The notes below the pieces were generated by a model. That model saw only the letters and a program-made list of their open reading frames with translations. It was not told the origin of the DNA and did not search any database. A stretch of DNA of 64,000 nt from Tessaracoccus oleiagri. Lineage in GTDB: Bacteria; Actinomycetota; Actinomycetes; Propionibacteriales; Propionibacteriaceae. The position numbers and the translations under genes are program-made. Below, one piece after another: positions 36,249 to 43,768 of the stretch (the stretch's first letter is position 1; each line of letters opens with the position of its first letter). Where the stretch lies: contig NZ_FNGP01000004.1 in NCBI RefSeq assembly GCF_900103275.1, positions 285,734 to 349,733 on the forward strand, read 5' to 3'.

Positions 36249-37865
36249 TCAGCCGAGCGCGGCGTCGACGAGGTCCCGCGCGGCGGCCTGGACCTGCGCG
36301 AGGTGGTCCGCGCCGACGAGCGACTCCGCGTAGATCTTGTACTTGTCCTCGGTGCCGGAGGGGCGGGCCGCGAACCAGGCGTTCTGCGTCGTCACCTTGA
36401 TGCCGCCGATGGCGGCACCGTTGCCGGGGGCGTGTGACAGCACCGCGGTGATCGGTTCTCCCGCGAGCTCGCGGACGGATACGTCGTCGGGGCTGAGGCG
36501 GCCCAGCCGCGCCTTCTGCTCCCGGTCCGCGTCGGCGTCGACACGGGCGTAGAAGGACCTGCCGAACGCGCTCTCGAGCAACGCGTAGTGCTCGCTGGGG
36601 GTCTGGCCCGTGACCGCGATGATCTCCGATGCGAGGAGCGCGAGCAGGATCCCGTCCTTGTCGGTGGTCCAGGTGCGTCCCTCCATGTCCAGGAACGACG
36701 CGCCGGCGGACTCCTCTCCGCCGAAGCCGATGTCGCCCGACATCAACCCGGGGACGAACCACTTGAAGCCGACCGGAACCTCGACAAGCCGCCGCCCCAG
36801 CTTCGCGGCCACCTTGTCGATGAGCGACGAGCTGACCAGCGTCTTGCCGATCCCCGCATCGGGGCTCCAGCCCTTGCGATGGCTGTAGAGGTAGTTGATC
36901 GCCACCGCGAGGTACGCGTTGGGGTTCATGAGGCCCGCATCCGGGGTGACGATGCCGTGCCGGTCGGCGTCGGCGTCGTTGCCGGTGGCGACGGTGTAGC
37001 GGTCGCGCTGCTGGACGAGCGACGCCATCGCGTCGGGAGAGGAGCAGTCCATCCGGATCTTGCCGTCCGTGTCGAGCGTCATGAAGGCCCAACGCGGGTC
37101 GACCGTCGCGTTCACGACCTCGATGGGGAGGCCCATGTCGGCGAGGAACTCCCAGTACTGGACCGCGGCTCCGCCCATCGGGTCCGCGCCGTGCCTGAGG
37201 CCGGCCGCCTTGATCGCGTCGAAATCGAGGGCGGTGCCCAGCTCCCGGCAGTAGGGCGTGCGGTAGTCGTAGCGGTGGACGTCGGCGCGTTCGTAGGCGA
37301 CGCGGCGGATGCCCGACGGGTCGGCCATCAGTGCGTTGGCGCGGGCGGCGATCGCCTTGGTGGCGTCCGTGTCGGCGGGGCCGCCGTTCGGCGGGTTGTA
37401 CTTGAAGCCGCCGTCCCGGGGCGGGTTGTGCGAGGGCGTCACGACGATGCCGTCGGCCTGCGCCTCGTGCTCGCGGTTGTACCGGATGATTGCGCGCGAC
37501 AACGCCGGGGTGGGCGTGTACTCGTCCTCCCGCTCGGCAAGGGTCTCGACCCCGTTGCCGGCGAGGACCTCGATGGCCGTCCGCCATGCGGGGATCGAGA
37601 GCCCGTGGGTGTCCTTGGCGATGAAGAGCGGCCCGTCGATGCCCTGCGCGGCGCGGTACTCGACGATCGCCTGCGTCGTGGCTGCGATGTGCAGTTCGTT
37701 GAACTTCGTGTCGAGGCTCGACCCCCGGTGCCCGGAGGTGCCGAACACGACCATCTGGTCGGGGTCGGCCGGGTCCGGCGTACGGTCGTAGTACGCCGCG
37801 ACGAGCTCGTCTACGTCGATCAGGTCTGATTCCTGGGCCCTTTGCCCCGCGCGTGGATGTGCCAT
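36249..37865 (-). CDS. pgm: Phosphoglucomutase (alpha-D-glucose-specific)
   Basis: 538 residues. It interconverts glucose-1-phosphate and glucose-6-phosphate. The catalytic phosphoserine loop is VFGTSGHRGSSLD, the metal loop DADADRHGIV, the sugar-binding loop GGEESAGASF, and the phosphate-binding C-terminal loop RPSGTEDKYKIYAE. It fits upstream of the glycogen/GlgE genes 3 kb away. ATG at 37865 has no Shine-Dalgarno; TAGGAT ends 6 bases before it. Confidence 0.95.
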   Translation of the reverse strand: MAHPRAGQRAQESDLIDVDELVAAYYDRTPDPADPDQMVVFGTSGHRGSSLDTKFNELHIAATTQAIVEYRAAQGIDGPLFIAKDTHGLSIPAWRTAIEVLAGNGVETLAEREDEYTPTPALSRAIIRYNREHEAQADGIVVTPSHNPPRDGGFKYNPPNGGPADTDATKAIAARANALMADPSGIRRVAYERADVHRYDYRTPYCRELGTALDFDAIKAAGLRHGADPMGGAAVQYWEFLADMGLPIEVVNATVDPRWAFMTLDTDGKIRMDCSSPDAMASLVQQRDRYTVATGNDADADRHGIVTPDAGLMNPNAYLAVAINYLYSHRKGWSPDAGIGKTLVSSSLIDKVAAKLGRRLVEVPVGFKWFVPGLMSGDIGFGGEESAGASFLDMEGRTWTTDKDGILLALLASEIIAVTGQTPSEHYALLESAFGRSFYARVDADADREQKARLGRLSPDDVSVRELAGEPITAVLSHAPGNGAAIGGIKVTTQNAWFAARPSGTEDKYKIYAESLVGADHLAQVQAAARDLVDAALG

Positions 37866-37871
37866 GGCGTC

Positions 37872-37912
37872 ATCCTATTGCGGTTGAACTGCCGCGCGGG
37901 GCAGACGAAGAT
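37872..37912. promoter_or_regulatory. Overlapping divergent promoters for pgm and thioredoxin-TPR gene
   Basis: A 53-bp intergenic region. Minus: TAGGAT (37872-37877), 6 bases before the pgm ATG. Plus: TTGAAC (37884-37889), 17 bases, GAAGAT (37907-37912), 6 bases before the other ATG. Both starts lack a Shine-Dalgarno. Confidence 0.55.
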
Positions 37913-37918
37913 AGACAC

Positions 37919-38815
37919 ATGACTTCTGAGAACTTCACACGACCCGGCGCAGTCGACCTCTCCGGCCTGGCCCAGCAGGCCACCACTGCGGAGGGGGGCT
38001 CCGGCTATGTGGTCGAGCTCACCGAGGCCGAGTTCGAGACGGTGGCGTCGCGCTCGATGCAGCACCCCGTGGTCGTCGAGTTCTACTCGCCCCGCGACCC
38101 CAACGGCGGCCCGGTCAGCGAGGCGCTCGCCGCGGCGGTGAACGCAGGAGAGGGCCGCTATCTCCTGGCGCGCGTCAACGTCGACCAGGAGCCCCGGATC
38201 GCGCAGGCGCTCGGCGTGCAGGCCGTGCCCACGGTGATCGCACTCCTCGCCGGCCAGATGGTGCCGCTGTTCCAGGGAACGAAGGGCGGTGACGAGATCG
38301 CCGACCTCCTCTCGCAGGTGTCGCAGGCCGCGGTCGCGAACGGGATCACCGGCCGGGCGGAGCCGATCGCCGCCGCCGGGGGAGGGGCGCAGGGCGCGGA
38401 GCACGTCGCGAACCCCCGCTTCGAGGCGGCCGATGCCGCGCTGGAGGCCGGCGACTACGCCGCCGCGGTGCGCGAGTTCGACAAGCTCCTCGCCGAGACC
38501 CCGGGCGACCCCGAGGTGGTCGCCGGCCGGGCCCAGGCCGCGCTCCTGGAGCGCTCCCTCGGATTCGATCCCGACGCGATCCGCGCGGCGGCTGCGGGCG
38601 GCGGGCTCCAGGCCCAGCTCGACGCGGCGGACCTCGACGTCATCCAGGGCCGCTACGAGGAGGCGCTCGACCGCCTGCTCGACTTCGCCGCGACGGCGGA
38701 CGCCGACGAGAAGGAGGCGGTCCGCGTCCGGCTCCTGGAGCTGTTCGAGGTGATCGGACGGACCGACCCGCTCGTGCTGAAGGCGCGCCGCAGGCTCTCC
38801 ACCGTCCTCTTCTGA
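37919..38815 (+). CDS. Thioredoxin-fold plus TPR protein, CnoX/YbbN-like, without CxxC
   Basis: 298 residues. Residues ~25-140 form a thioredoxin fold (VVELTEAEFETVASRS, ARVNVDQEPRIAQALGVQAV with PT-cis-Pro as AVPTVIAL). The active site reads FYSPRDPNGGPVSEAL instead of WCGPC, so no redox dithiol exists. Residues ~170-298 are tetratricopeptide-like helices (FEAADAALEAGDYAAAVREF, DVIQGRYEEALDRLLDFAAT). E. coli CnoX (YbbN) has this layout and acts as a holdase co-chaperone. Leaderless-type start after TTGAAC-N17-GAAGAT. Confidence 0.85.
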   Translation: MTSENFTRPGAVDLSGLAQQATTAEGGSGYVVELTEAEFETVASRSMQHPVVVEFYSPRDPNGGPVSEALAAAVNAGEGRYLLARVNVDQEPRIAQALGVQAVPTVIALLAGQMVPLFQGTKGGDEIADLLSQVSQAAVANGITGRAEPIAAAGGGAQGAEHVANPRFEAADAALEAGDYAAAVREFDKLLAETPGDPEVVAGRAQAALLERSLGFDPDAIRAAAAGGGLQAQLDAADLDVIQGRYEEALDRLLDFAATADADEKEAVRVRLLELFEVIGRTDPLVLKARRRLSTVLF

Positions 38816-38831
38816 GCGCGGCGAGTCGGCG

Positions 38832-38860
38832 TTGACGCTGGTGAAAGGCTTTTCTAGGGT
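38832..38860 (+). promoter_or_regulatory. Promoter of the hydroxyacid dehydrogenase gene
   Basis: TTGACG (38832-38837), 17 bases, TAGGGT (38855-38860), then 6 bases to the ATG. Best-matching leaderless-type promoter in the window. Confidence 0.7.
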
Positions 38861-38866
38861 AGGCCC

Positions 38867-39865
38867 ATGACCTCCTCGAACGGTGCCCGCGTCTTCGTCG
38901 GGCTCGACGCCGCCACCCGCGCCGTCCTCTTCGACCGGCCCACGTGGGCGCGGCTCAACCGCCTCGCCCGCGTCGACTGCCTCGAAGACGCGCAGCGCCT
39001 GCCCGAGTCGCTGTGTTCGGAGTACGACGTGCTGGTCACCGGCTGGGGCACGCCGATGCTGGAACGGCTCGACGGCGACCGGCTGAAGCTGGTGGCCCAC
39101 AGCGCGGGGAGTTGGCGCGCCGTCCTCACGGAGGAGGTCCTGGCCGGTGACGTGCACGTCACCCAGGCGGGCAGCGACCCGATGGCCAGGGCCGTGGCCG
39201 AGTTCGCGCTCACACTCTCGCTGATGCTGCTCCGCCACACCCACACCTACGACCGCGGGATGCAGTCGACGCGCGACTACTCCGCCAGCCGCGATCCCGA
39301 GTACGGGCGGTCGATCGAGGCGGTCCGGCACGGGCTCGTGGGCCTCAGCCGCGTCGGCATCTGGCACTTGCGGATGCTCCGTGGGCTGGGCTGTGACGAC
39401 GTCGTCGCCTACGACCCCTACTTCCCGCAGGAGCGTGCCGCCGACCTCGGCGTCCGGCTGGGGACCCTGGAGGAGGCCATGGCGAGCGACGTCGTCGCCC
39501 TGCACGCGCCGGTGACCGCCGAGACACAGGGCATGGTGGGTCGCCGCGAGCTGGGGCTCATTCCCGACGGCGGCGTGCTCATCAACACCGCGCGCGCGGC
39601 GATCGTCGACGGCGCGGCGCTGGAGGCCGAGTTGCTCTCGGGTCGTATCAGGGCCGGCCTGGACGTGTTCGACGAGGAGCCGCTGCCCGCCTCGTCGCCC
39701 CTCTACGGTCTGCCCAACGTGATCCTCACCCCGCACGTGGCCGGCGCCACCACAGAGGCGAGGTTCCTGCAGGGCCGGAGCGTCGTCGACGAGATCGAGC
39801 GGCACCTGGCCGGCGAGCCCCTGCTGCACCGCATCGAGCCGGGGCGCGCGGCGCAGCTCAGCTGA
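38867..39865 (+). CDS. D-2-hydroxyacid dehydrogenase family protein
   Basis: 332 residues of the NAD(P)-dependent 2-hydroxyacid dehydrogenase fold. Catalytic Arg (LINTARAAIVDGAA), Glu (GLDVFDEEPLP) and His (VILTPHVAGATTEA) are kept. The Rossmann glycine motif reads GLSRVGIWHLRML where GxGxxG is usual, so the second Gly is Ser. After it, VVAYDPYFPQE has the Asp that favours NAD. Substrate unknown. It stands alone between the thioredoxin-like gene and the convergent Nudix gene. Confidence 0.85.
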   Translation: MTSSNGARVFVGLDAATRAVLFDRPTWARLNRLARVDCLEDAQRLPESLCSEYDVLVTGWGTPMLERLDGDRLKLVAHSAGSWRAVLTEEVLAGDVHVTQAGSDPMARAVAEFALTLSLMLLRHTHTYDRGMQSTRDYSASRDPEYGRSIEAVRHGLVGLSRVGIWHLRMLRGLGCDDVVAYDPYFPQERAADLGVRLGTLEEAMASDVVALHAPVTAETQGMVGRRELGLIPDGGVLINTARAAIVDGAALEAELLSGRIRAGLDVFDEEPLPASSPLYGLPNVILTPHVAGATTEARFLQGRSVVDEIERHLAGEPLLHRIEPGRAAQLS

Positions 39866-39875
39866 CCTCGACGGC

Positions 39876-40646
39876 TCAGTAGCCCGCCTCCGTGTGGCCG
39901 GTCTCGCCCGAGAGTATCTTGAGGATCCGCCTCGCCGAGAGTTCCGTCACGAACTCGCCGACGCGGTCGGGCTCCACCCAGTGCAGCGCCCGGAGCTCGC
40001 GGTCCGCAACGCGCACCGACTCCGCCACGGGGTGCGGCAGCGTCCCGCCGTGGTACAGGAACTCGATCGCGTCGGACCAGCCGAGGTACGGCGGCATCCA
40101 GTCGACGATGGCCGGCTGGCCCAGCTCGACCGTGATGCCGAGTTCCTCCTGGATCTCGCGCTGCGCGCCGATCCGGGGCGACTCGCCGGGCTCGACCACA
40201 CCGCCCGGGAGCTCCCAGTCGGTCTTGTAGTTGGTCTCGAGGAGCAGCACCTGGCCCACGACGTTCGTGAACAGCGCGTGGGCGATGACGCGCTTGGTCG
40301 GCAGCACCGTGTCCATCACGCTGGAGAAGCCGATCGCCCCGTAGACCACGTCGGTGGCCAGGCGCGCGTAGACCAGGATGTCGCCGAGCTCTCCCGACGG
40401 CATGACCAGCGCCTGGCGCAGCCGGCCCTCCTGCCGGAACCCCGCGCGGTGCAGCGCGATCCGGGCGGGGAAGTCGTCGGCCGGGATCTCGACCGTGAGC
40501 CGTCGCAGGTTGTGCGCCAGCATCGCGTCGTCGGCGGCGACGCTGATGCCGCGCTCCAGGGTCGGCGGGTCCACGGTCTGCTCCGACCAGGTCAGCTTCC
40601 CCGTGCCTCCCTGACCGACGTGGACGTCGACCCTGAAGTCGCGCAT
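39876..40646 (-). CDS. GNAT-fragment plus Nudix hydrolase fusion
   Basis: 256 residues. The C-terminal half holds a perfect Nudix box, G-x5-E-x7-REUxEExGU (GVVEPGESPRIGAQREIQEE), in a domain that hydrolyses nucleoside-diphosphate derivatives. Residues ~45-100 (LTVEIPADDFPARIALHRAG, FRQEGRLRQALVMPSGELGD) resemble the last strands of a RimJ/RimL-type acetyltransferase, but the fold's first half and acetyl-CoA loop are not clear. It starts one base after the glgB stop, as the last gene of the glg operon. A role in clearing ADP- or UDP-sugars is possible but unproven. Confidence 0.8.
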   Translation of the reverse strand: MRDFRVDVHVGQGGTGKLTWSEQTVDPPTLERGISVAADDAMLAHNLRRLTVEIPADDFPARIALHRAGFRQEGRLRQALVMPSGELGDILVYARLATDVVYGAIGFSSVMDTVLPTKRVIAHALFTNVVGQVLLLETNYKTDWELPGGVVEPGESPRIGAQREIQEELGITVELGQPAIVDWMPPYLGWSDAIEFLYHGGTLPHPVAESVRVADRELRALHWVEPDRVGEFVTELSARRILKILSGETGHTEAGY

Positions 40647-40647
40647 C

Positions 40648-42543
40648 TCAGTCGGCGTTGCGGCGCAGCCAGATGGAACCCAGGGGCGGCACGGTCACGG
40701 TCGCGCGCGCCGGGAAGTGGCTCCACGGCTCGGCCTTGGCGTGCACGGCGCCGAGGTTGCCGTACTGGCCGGAACCGTCGTAGGCAGGGGCGTCGGTGTT
40801 GAGGATCTCGGTCCAGGTGCCGTCGGTGGGGAGGCCGATCTCGTAGTCCTGGAGGGGATCGGGCGAGAAGTTCGTGATGCAGGCGACGTGGTTGCCCTCC
40901 TCGTCGCTGCGCACCCAGCTGAGCGTGTTGTGGCCGGGGTCGTCGGCGTTGATCCACGAGAAGCCGGCCGGGTCGCTGTCCAGCCGCCACAGCGCCGGGT
41001 GCTCGCGGTAGACCAGGTTGAGGTCGCGGAACAGCCGCTGGAGCCCGCCGTGGCCCCACAGGTCGGACACCCACCACTCGAGGCTGACGGACTCGTTGAA
41101 CTCGGGCCGCTGGCCGAACTCGCAGCCCATGAAGATGAGCTGCTTGCCCGGGAAGCTCCACATGAACGAGTAGTAGGCGCGCAGCGTGGCGAACTTGCGC
41201 CAGTCGTCCTGGGGCACCTTGTTGAGCATGGAGCCCTTGCCGTGCACGACCTCGTCGTGGCTGATCGGCAGGATGAAGTTCTCCGAGTAGGCGTAGACCA
41301 TCGCGAACGTGAGCAGGTTGTGCTCGTACTGCCGGTAGACCGGGTCCAGTTCGAGGTAGCGGAGGGTGTCGTTCATCCAGCCCATGTTCCACTTGAACCC
41401 GAAGCCGAGGCCGCCGTCGTCGACGGGCTTCGTCACGCCCGGGAAGCTGGTGGACTCCTCGGCGATCATCAGGATGCCCGGCTCACGCTCGTAGAGGTGG
41501 CGGTTGACGTAGCGCAGGAAGTCGATGGCCTCGAGGTTCTCGCGTCCGCCGAACTGGTTCGGCACCCACTCGCCCTCCTCGCGGGAGTAGTCGAGGTAGA
41601 GCATCGAGGCGACGGCGTCCACGCGGAGCCCGTCGACGTGGAACTCCTTGATCCAGTACAGCGCGTTGGAGACGAGGAAGCTCTTCACCTCGTTGCGCCC
41701 GTAGTTGAAGATGTAGGTGCCCCAGTCGCGGTGCTCGCCCTGGCGCGGGTCCTCGTGCTCGTACAGGGCGGTCCCGTCGAAGCGACCCAGGCCCCACGCG
41801 TCCTTGGGGAAGTGGCCCGGCACCCAGTCCATGATCACGCCGATGCCGGCCTGGTGCAGCCGGTCGATCAGGTACCGCAGGTCGTCGGGCTTGCCGAAGC
41901 GCGACGTGGGGGAGAAGTACCCGGTGACCTGGTAGCCCCAGCTGGGCTCGAAGGGGTGCTCCGCCAGCGGCATGAACTCGACGTGCGTGTAGCCCTGCCA
42001 GGTGACGTACTCGACGAGTTCCTCCGCGAGCTCCAGGTAGGACTTGCCCTTGCGCCAGCCGCCGAGGTGCACCTCGTAGATGCTCATCGGTTCCTGGTGG
42101 GCCTGGGAGGCCCGCCGCCGGGCCATCCAGTCGTCGTCGGACCAGACGTACTTCGACTCGTAGACGATCGACGCGTTGGCCGGGGCCTGCTCGGCGAACT
42201 TGGCCACGGGGTCGACCTTCTCGTGCCAATGGCCGGAGCGGTCCTGGATCTTGAACTTGTACAGCGTCTCCTCGCCGAGCCCGGGTACGAACAGCGCCCA
42301 GACGCCCGTTCCGGGGATCAGCTCCATGTCGTCGCCGGTCCACCAGTTGAACGGTCCGACGACCTGCACCCGCTGCGCATTCGGCGCCCAGACGGCGAAC
42401 CGGACCCCGGTCAGCGTGCCGCGCTCGTCGTCCTCGACGGTGACCAGGTGGCTGCCGAGCCGTTTCCAGATCTCGGTGTCGCCACCGCTGTGGAAGCCTT
42501 CGAAGTCCCAGCCGGCCAGGCCGCCGAATTTGTCGTGCGCCAT
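40648..42543 (-). CDS. glgB: 1,4-alpha-glucan branching enzyme
   Basis: 631 residues. N-terminal CBM48 (GVRFAVWAPNAQRVQVVGPF) then a GH13 barrel with VIMDWVPGHFPKDAWGLGRF, nucleophile region DGLRVDAVASMLYLDYSRE (Asp), acid/base MIAEESTSFPGVT (Glu), and PISHDEVVHGKGSML. It makes alpha-1,6 branches in glycogen-like glucan. In the GlgE pathway it branches the chain GlgE extends. ATG at 42543 has AGGAG with 5-base spacing; the N-terminal extra domain of some mycobacterial GlgB is absent. Confidence 0.95.
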   Translation of the reverse strand: MAHDKFGGLAGWDFEGFHSGGDTEIWKRLGSHLVTVEDDERGTLTGVRFAVWAPNAQRVQVVGPFNWWTGDDMELIPGTGVWALFVPGLGEETLYKFKIQDRSGHWHEKVDPVAKFAEQAPANASIVYESKYVWSDDDWMARRRASQAHQEPMSIYEVHLGGWRKGKSYLELAEELVEYVTWQGYTHVEFMPLAEHPFEPSWGYQVTGYFSPTSRFGKPDDLRYLIDRLHQAGIGVIMDWVPGHFPKDAWGLGRFDGTALYEHEDPRQGEHRDWGTYIFNYGRNEVKSFLVSNALYWIKEFHVDGLRVDAVASMLYLDYSREEGEWVPNQFGGRENLEAIDFLRYVNRHLYEREPGILMIAEESTSFPGVTKPVDDGGLGFGFKWNMGWMNDTLRYLELDPVYRQYEHNLLTFAMVYAYSENFILPISHDEVVHGKGSMLNKVPQDDWRKFATLRAYYSFMWSFPGKQLIFMGCEFGQRPEFNESVSLEWWVSDLWGHGGLQRLFRDLNLVYREHPALWRLDSDPAGFSWINADDPGHNTLSWVRSDEEGNHVACITNFSPDPLQDYEIGLPTDGTWTEILNTDAPAYDGSGQYGNLGAVHAKAEPWSHFPARATVTVPPLGSIWLRRNAD

Positions 42544-42617
42544 CACATCTCCTAGTCGTAGGTGCTGTCCACCAATCTAGCGCCCTGCCCCTTCACACGA
42601 GGTCGGGCCGGGGAAGA

Positions 42618-43766
42618 TCAGCCCGCGGAGCCGAGCAGCGCGTCGATGCCGGAGAGCGGCACGTCCAGCAGGTGGGGGCGGAACCGCGCCTCGTACACCG
42701 CCTCGTAGATCGCCTTGTCGAGCTCGTAGGCGGTGAGCAGCGGGTCCCGCGTCGGCTCTTCGAGCCCGTATCCGGCCGTGAAGGCGCGCCGGGCGCCGGC
42801 GAGCCAGTCGGCGTCCGCCGCCCCGGCCTCCGCCGCGTACTCGAAGCTGCGCAGCATCCCGGCGACGTCCCTGAGCGGGGAGTCGAGCTCGCGTCGCTCC
42901 GGGACGGTCTTCATCGGCTCGCCCTCGAAGTCGACGTAGCGCCAGCGGCCCGCGCTGAACAGCGTCTGGCCGAGGTGGCAGTCGCCGTGGATGCGCTGCG
43001 TCGGGACGGTGACGCCCGCCAACGCCCCGAACGTGCGCTCGGTGCGATCCCCGAAGGGCCGCAACTGCTCGACCGAGGCGGCCGCCGCGGCGTAGCGCGA
43101 CGTGAACGTGGCGGCCAGGCGGGTCGGGTCGGTGGTCCCGGTGCCGAGGCTCTCGCGGAGCCGCTGGTGCACCGTCGCGAGCCCGACGCCGAGCGCGTGC
43201 GCGTGTTCGGCGAACGAACGGTCCGCGGAGGCGTGCTCCACCGCCATGTCGTAGCCGTCGTGGGGGTCGGCCAGCGCCTCGACGAGGATGCCCAGGCCCA
43301 CGTCGCCGTGCTTCCAGGTCCCGTACAGCTCCGGCGCCGCCCCGCTGCCCTTGAGCGCGCCGAGCACCTCGGCCTCGATGTCGCCGCCCGGCTCGACCCG
43401 TCGGAGCACCTTCAGGAGGGTGCCGTTGTCGAAGAAGACGTTGGTGTTGGACTGCTCGCCCGCGAAGCGACGGGCCGCGGTCGGCGCCGGGCCGGTGCCC
43501 AGCAGCACCAGGTCCGGGGAGCCGGCGGTGAACGCCTCCCACAGCTTCAGCCCGTCGTCGACCGCCTCCACGAGGGCGGGGCGTTCCGACTCGACCACCG
43601 GGACGTGGTAGGTCTCCTGCTGGCCGTCGGCGTAGCCGACGTCGACCAGCAGCGACCGCACGTCGGCGACCGGTTCCAGGGGACGGACCCCGAGCAGCCG
43701 CGGTTCGCGGCCGCGACCCCCGAACCAGCGGGCGTTCTCGACGAGGTCCCAGAGTGCGGCCTCCAT
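42618..43766 (-). CDS. mak: Maltokinase
   Basis: 382 residues of the APH-like kinase fold. It phosphorylates maltose with ATP to maltose-1-phosphate, the substrate of GlgE. Visible: VLRRVEPGGDIEAEVLGALK (ATP-binding Lys/Glu region), the catalytic loop RIHGDCHLGQTLFS (Asp) and metal-binding YVDFEGEPMK (Asp). The N-terminal cap (LVENARWFGGRGREPRLLGV) is typical of Mak/Pep2. The ATG starts just 2 bases after the glgE stop; a GTG (43772) overlaps that stop. No TreS fusion or neighbour. Confidence 0.92.
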   Translation of the reverse strand: MEAALWDLVENARWFGGRGREPRLLGVRPLEPVADVRSLLVDVGYADGQQETYHVPVVESERPALVEAVDDGLKLWEAFTAGSPDLVLLGTGPAPTAARRFAGEQSNTNVFFDNGTLLKVLRRVEPGGDIEAEVLGALKGSGAAPELYGTWKHGDVGLGILVEALADPHDGYDMAVEHASADRSFAEHAHALGVGLATVHQRLRESLGTGTTDPTRLAATFTSRYAAAAASVEQLRPFGDRTERTFGALAGVTVPTQRIHGDCHLGQTLFSAGRWRYVDFEGEPMKTVPERRELDSPLRDVAGMLRSFEYAAEAGAADADWLAGARRAFTAGYGLEEPTRDPLLTAYELDKAIYEAVYEARFRPHLLDVPLSGIDALLGSAG

Positions 43767-43768
43767 GG

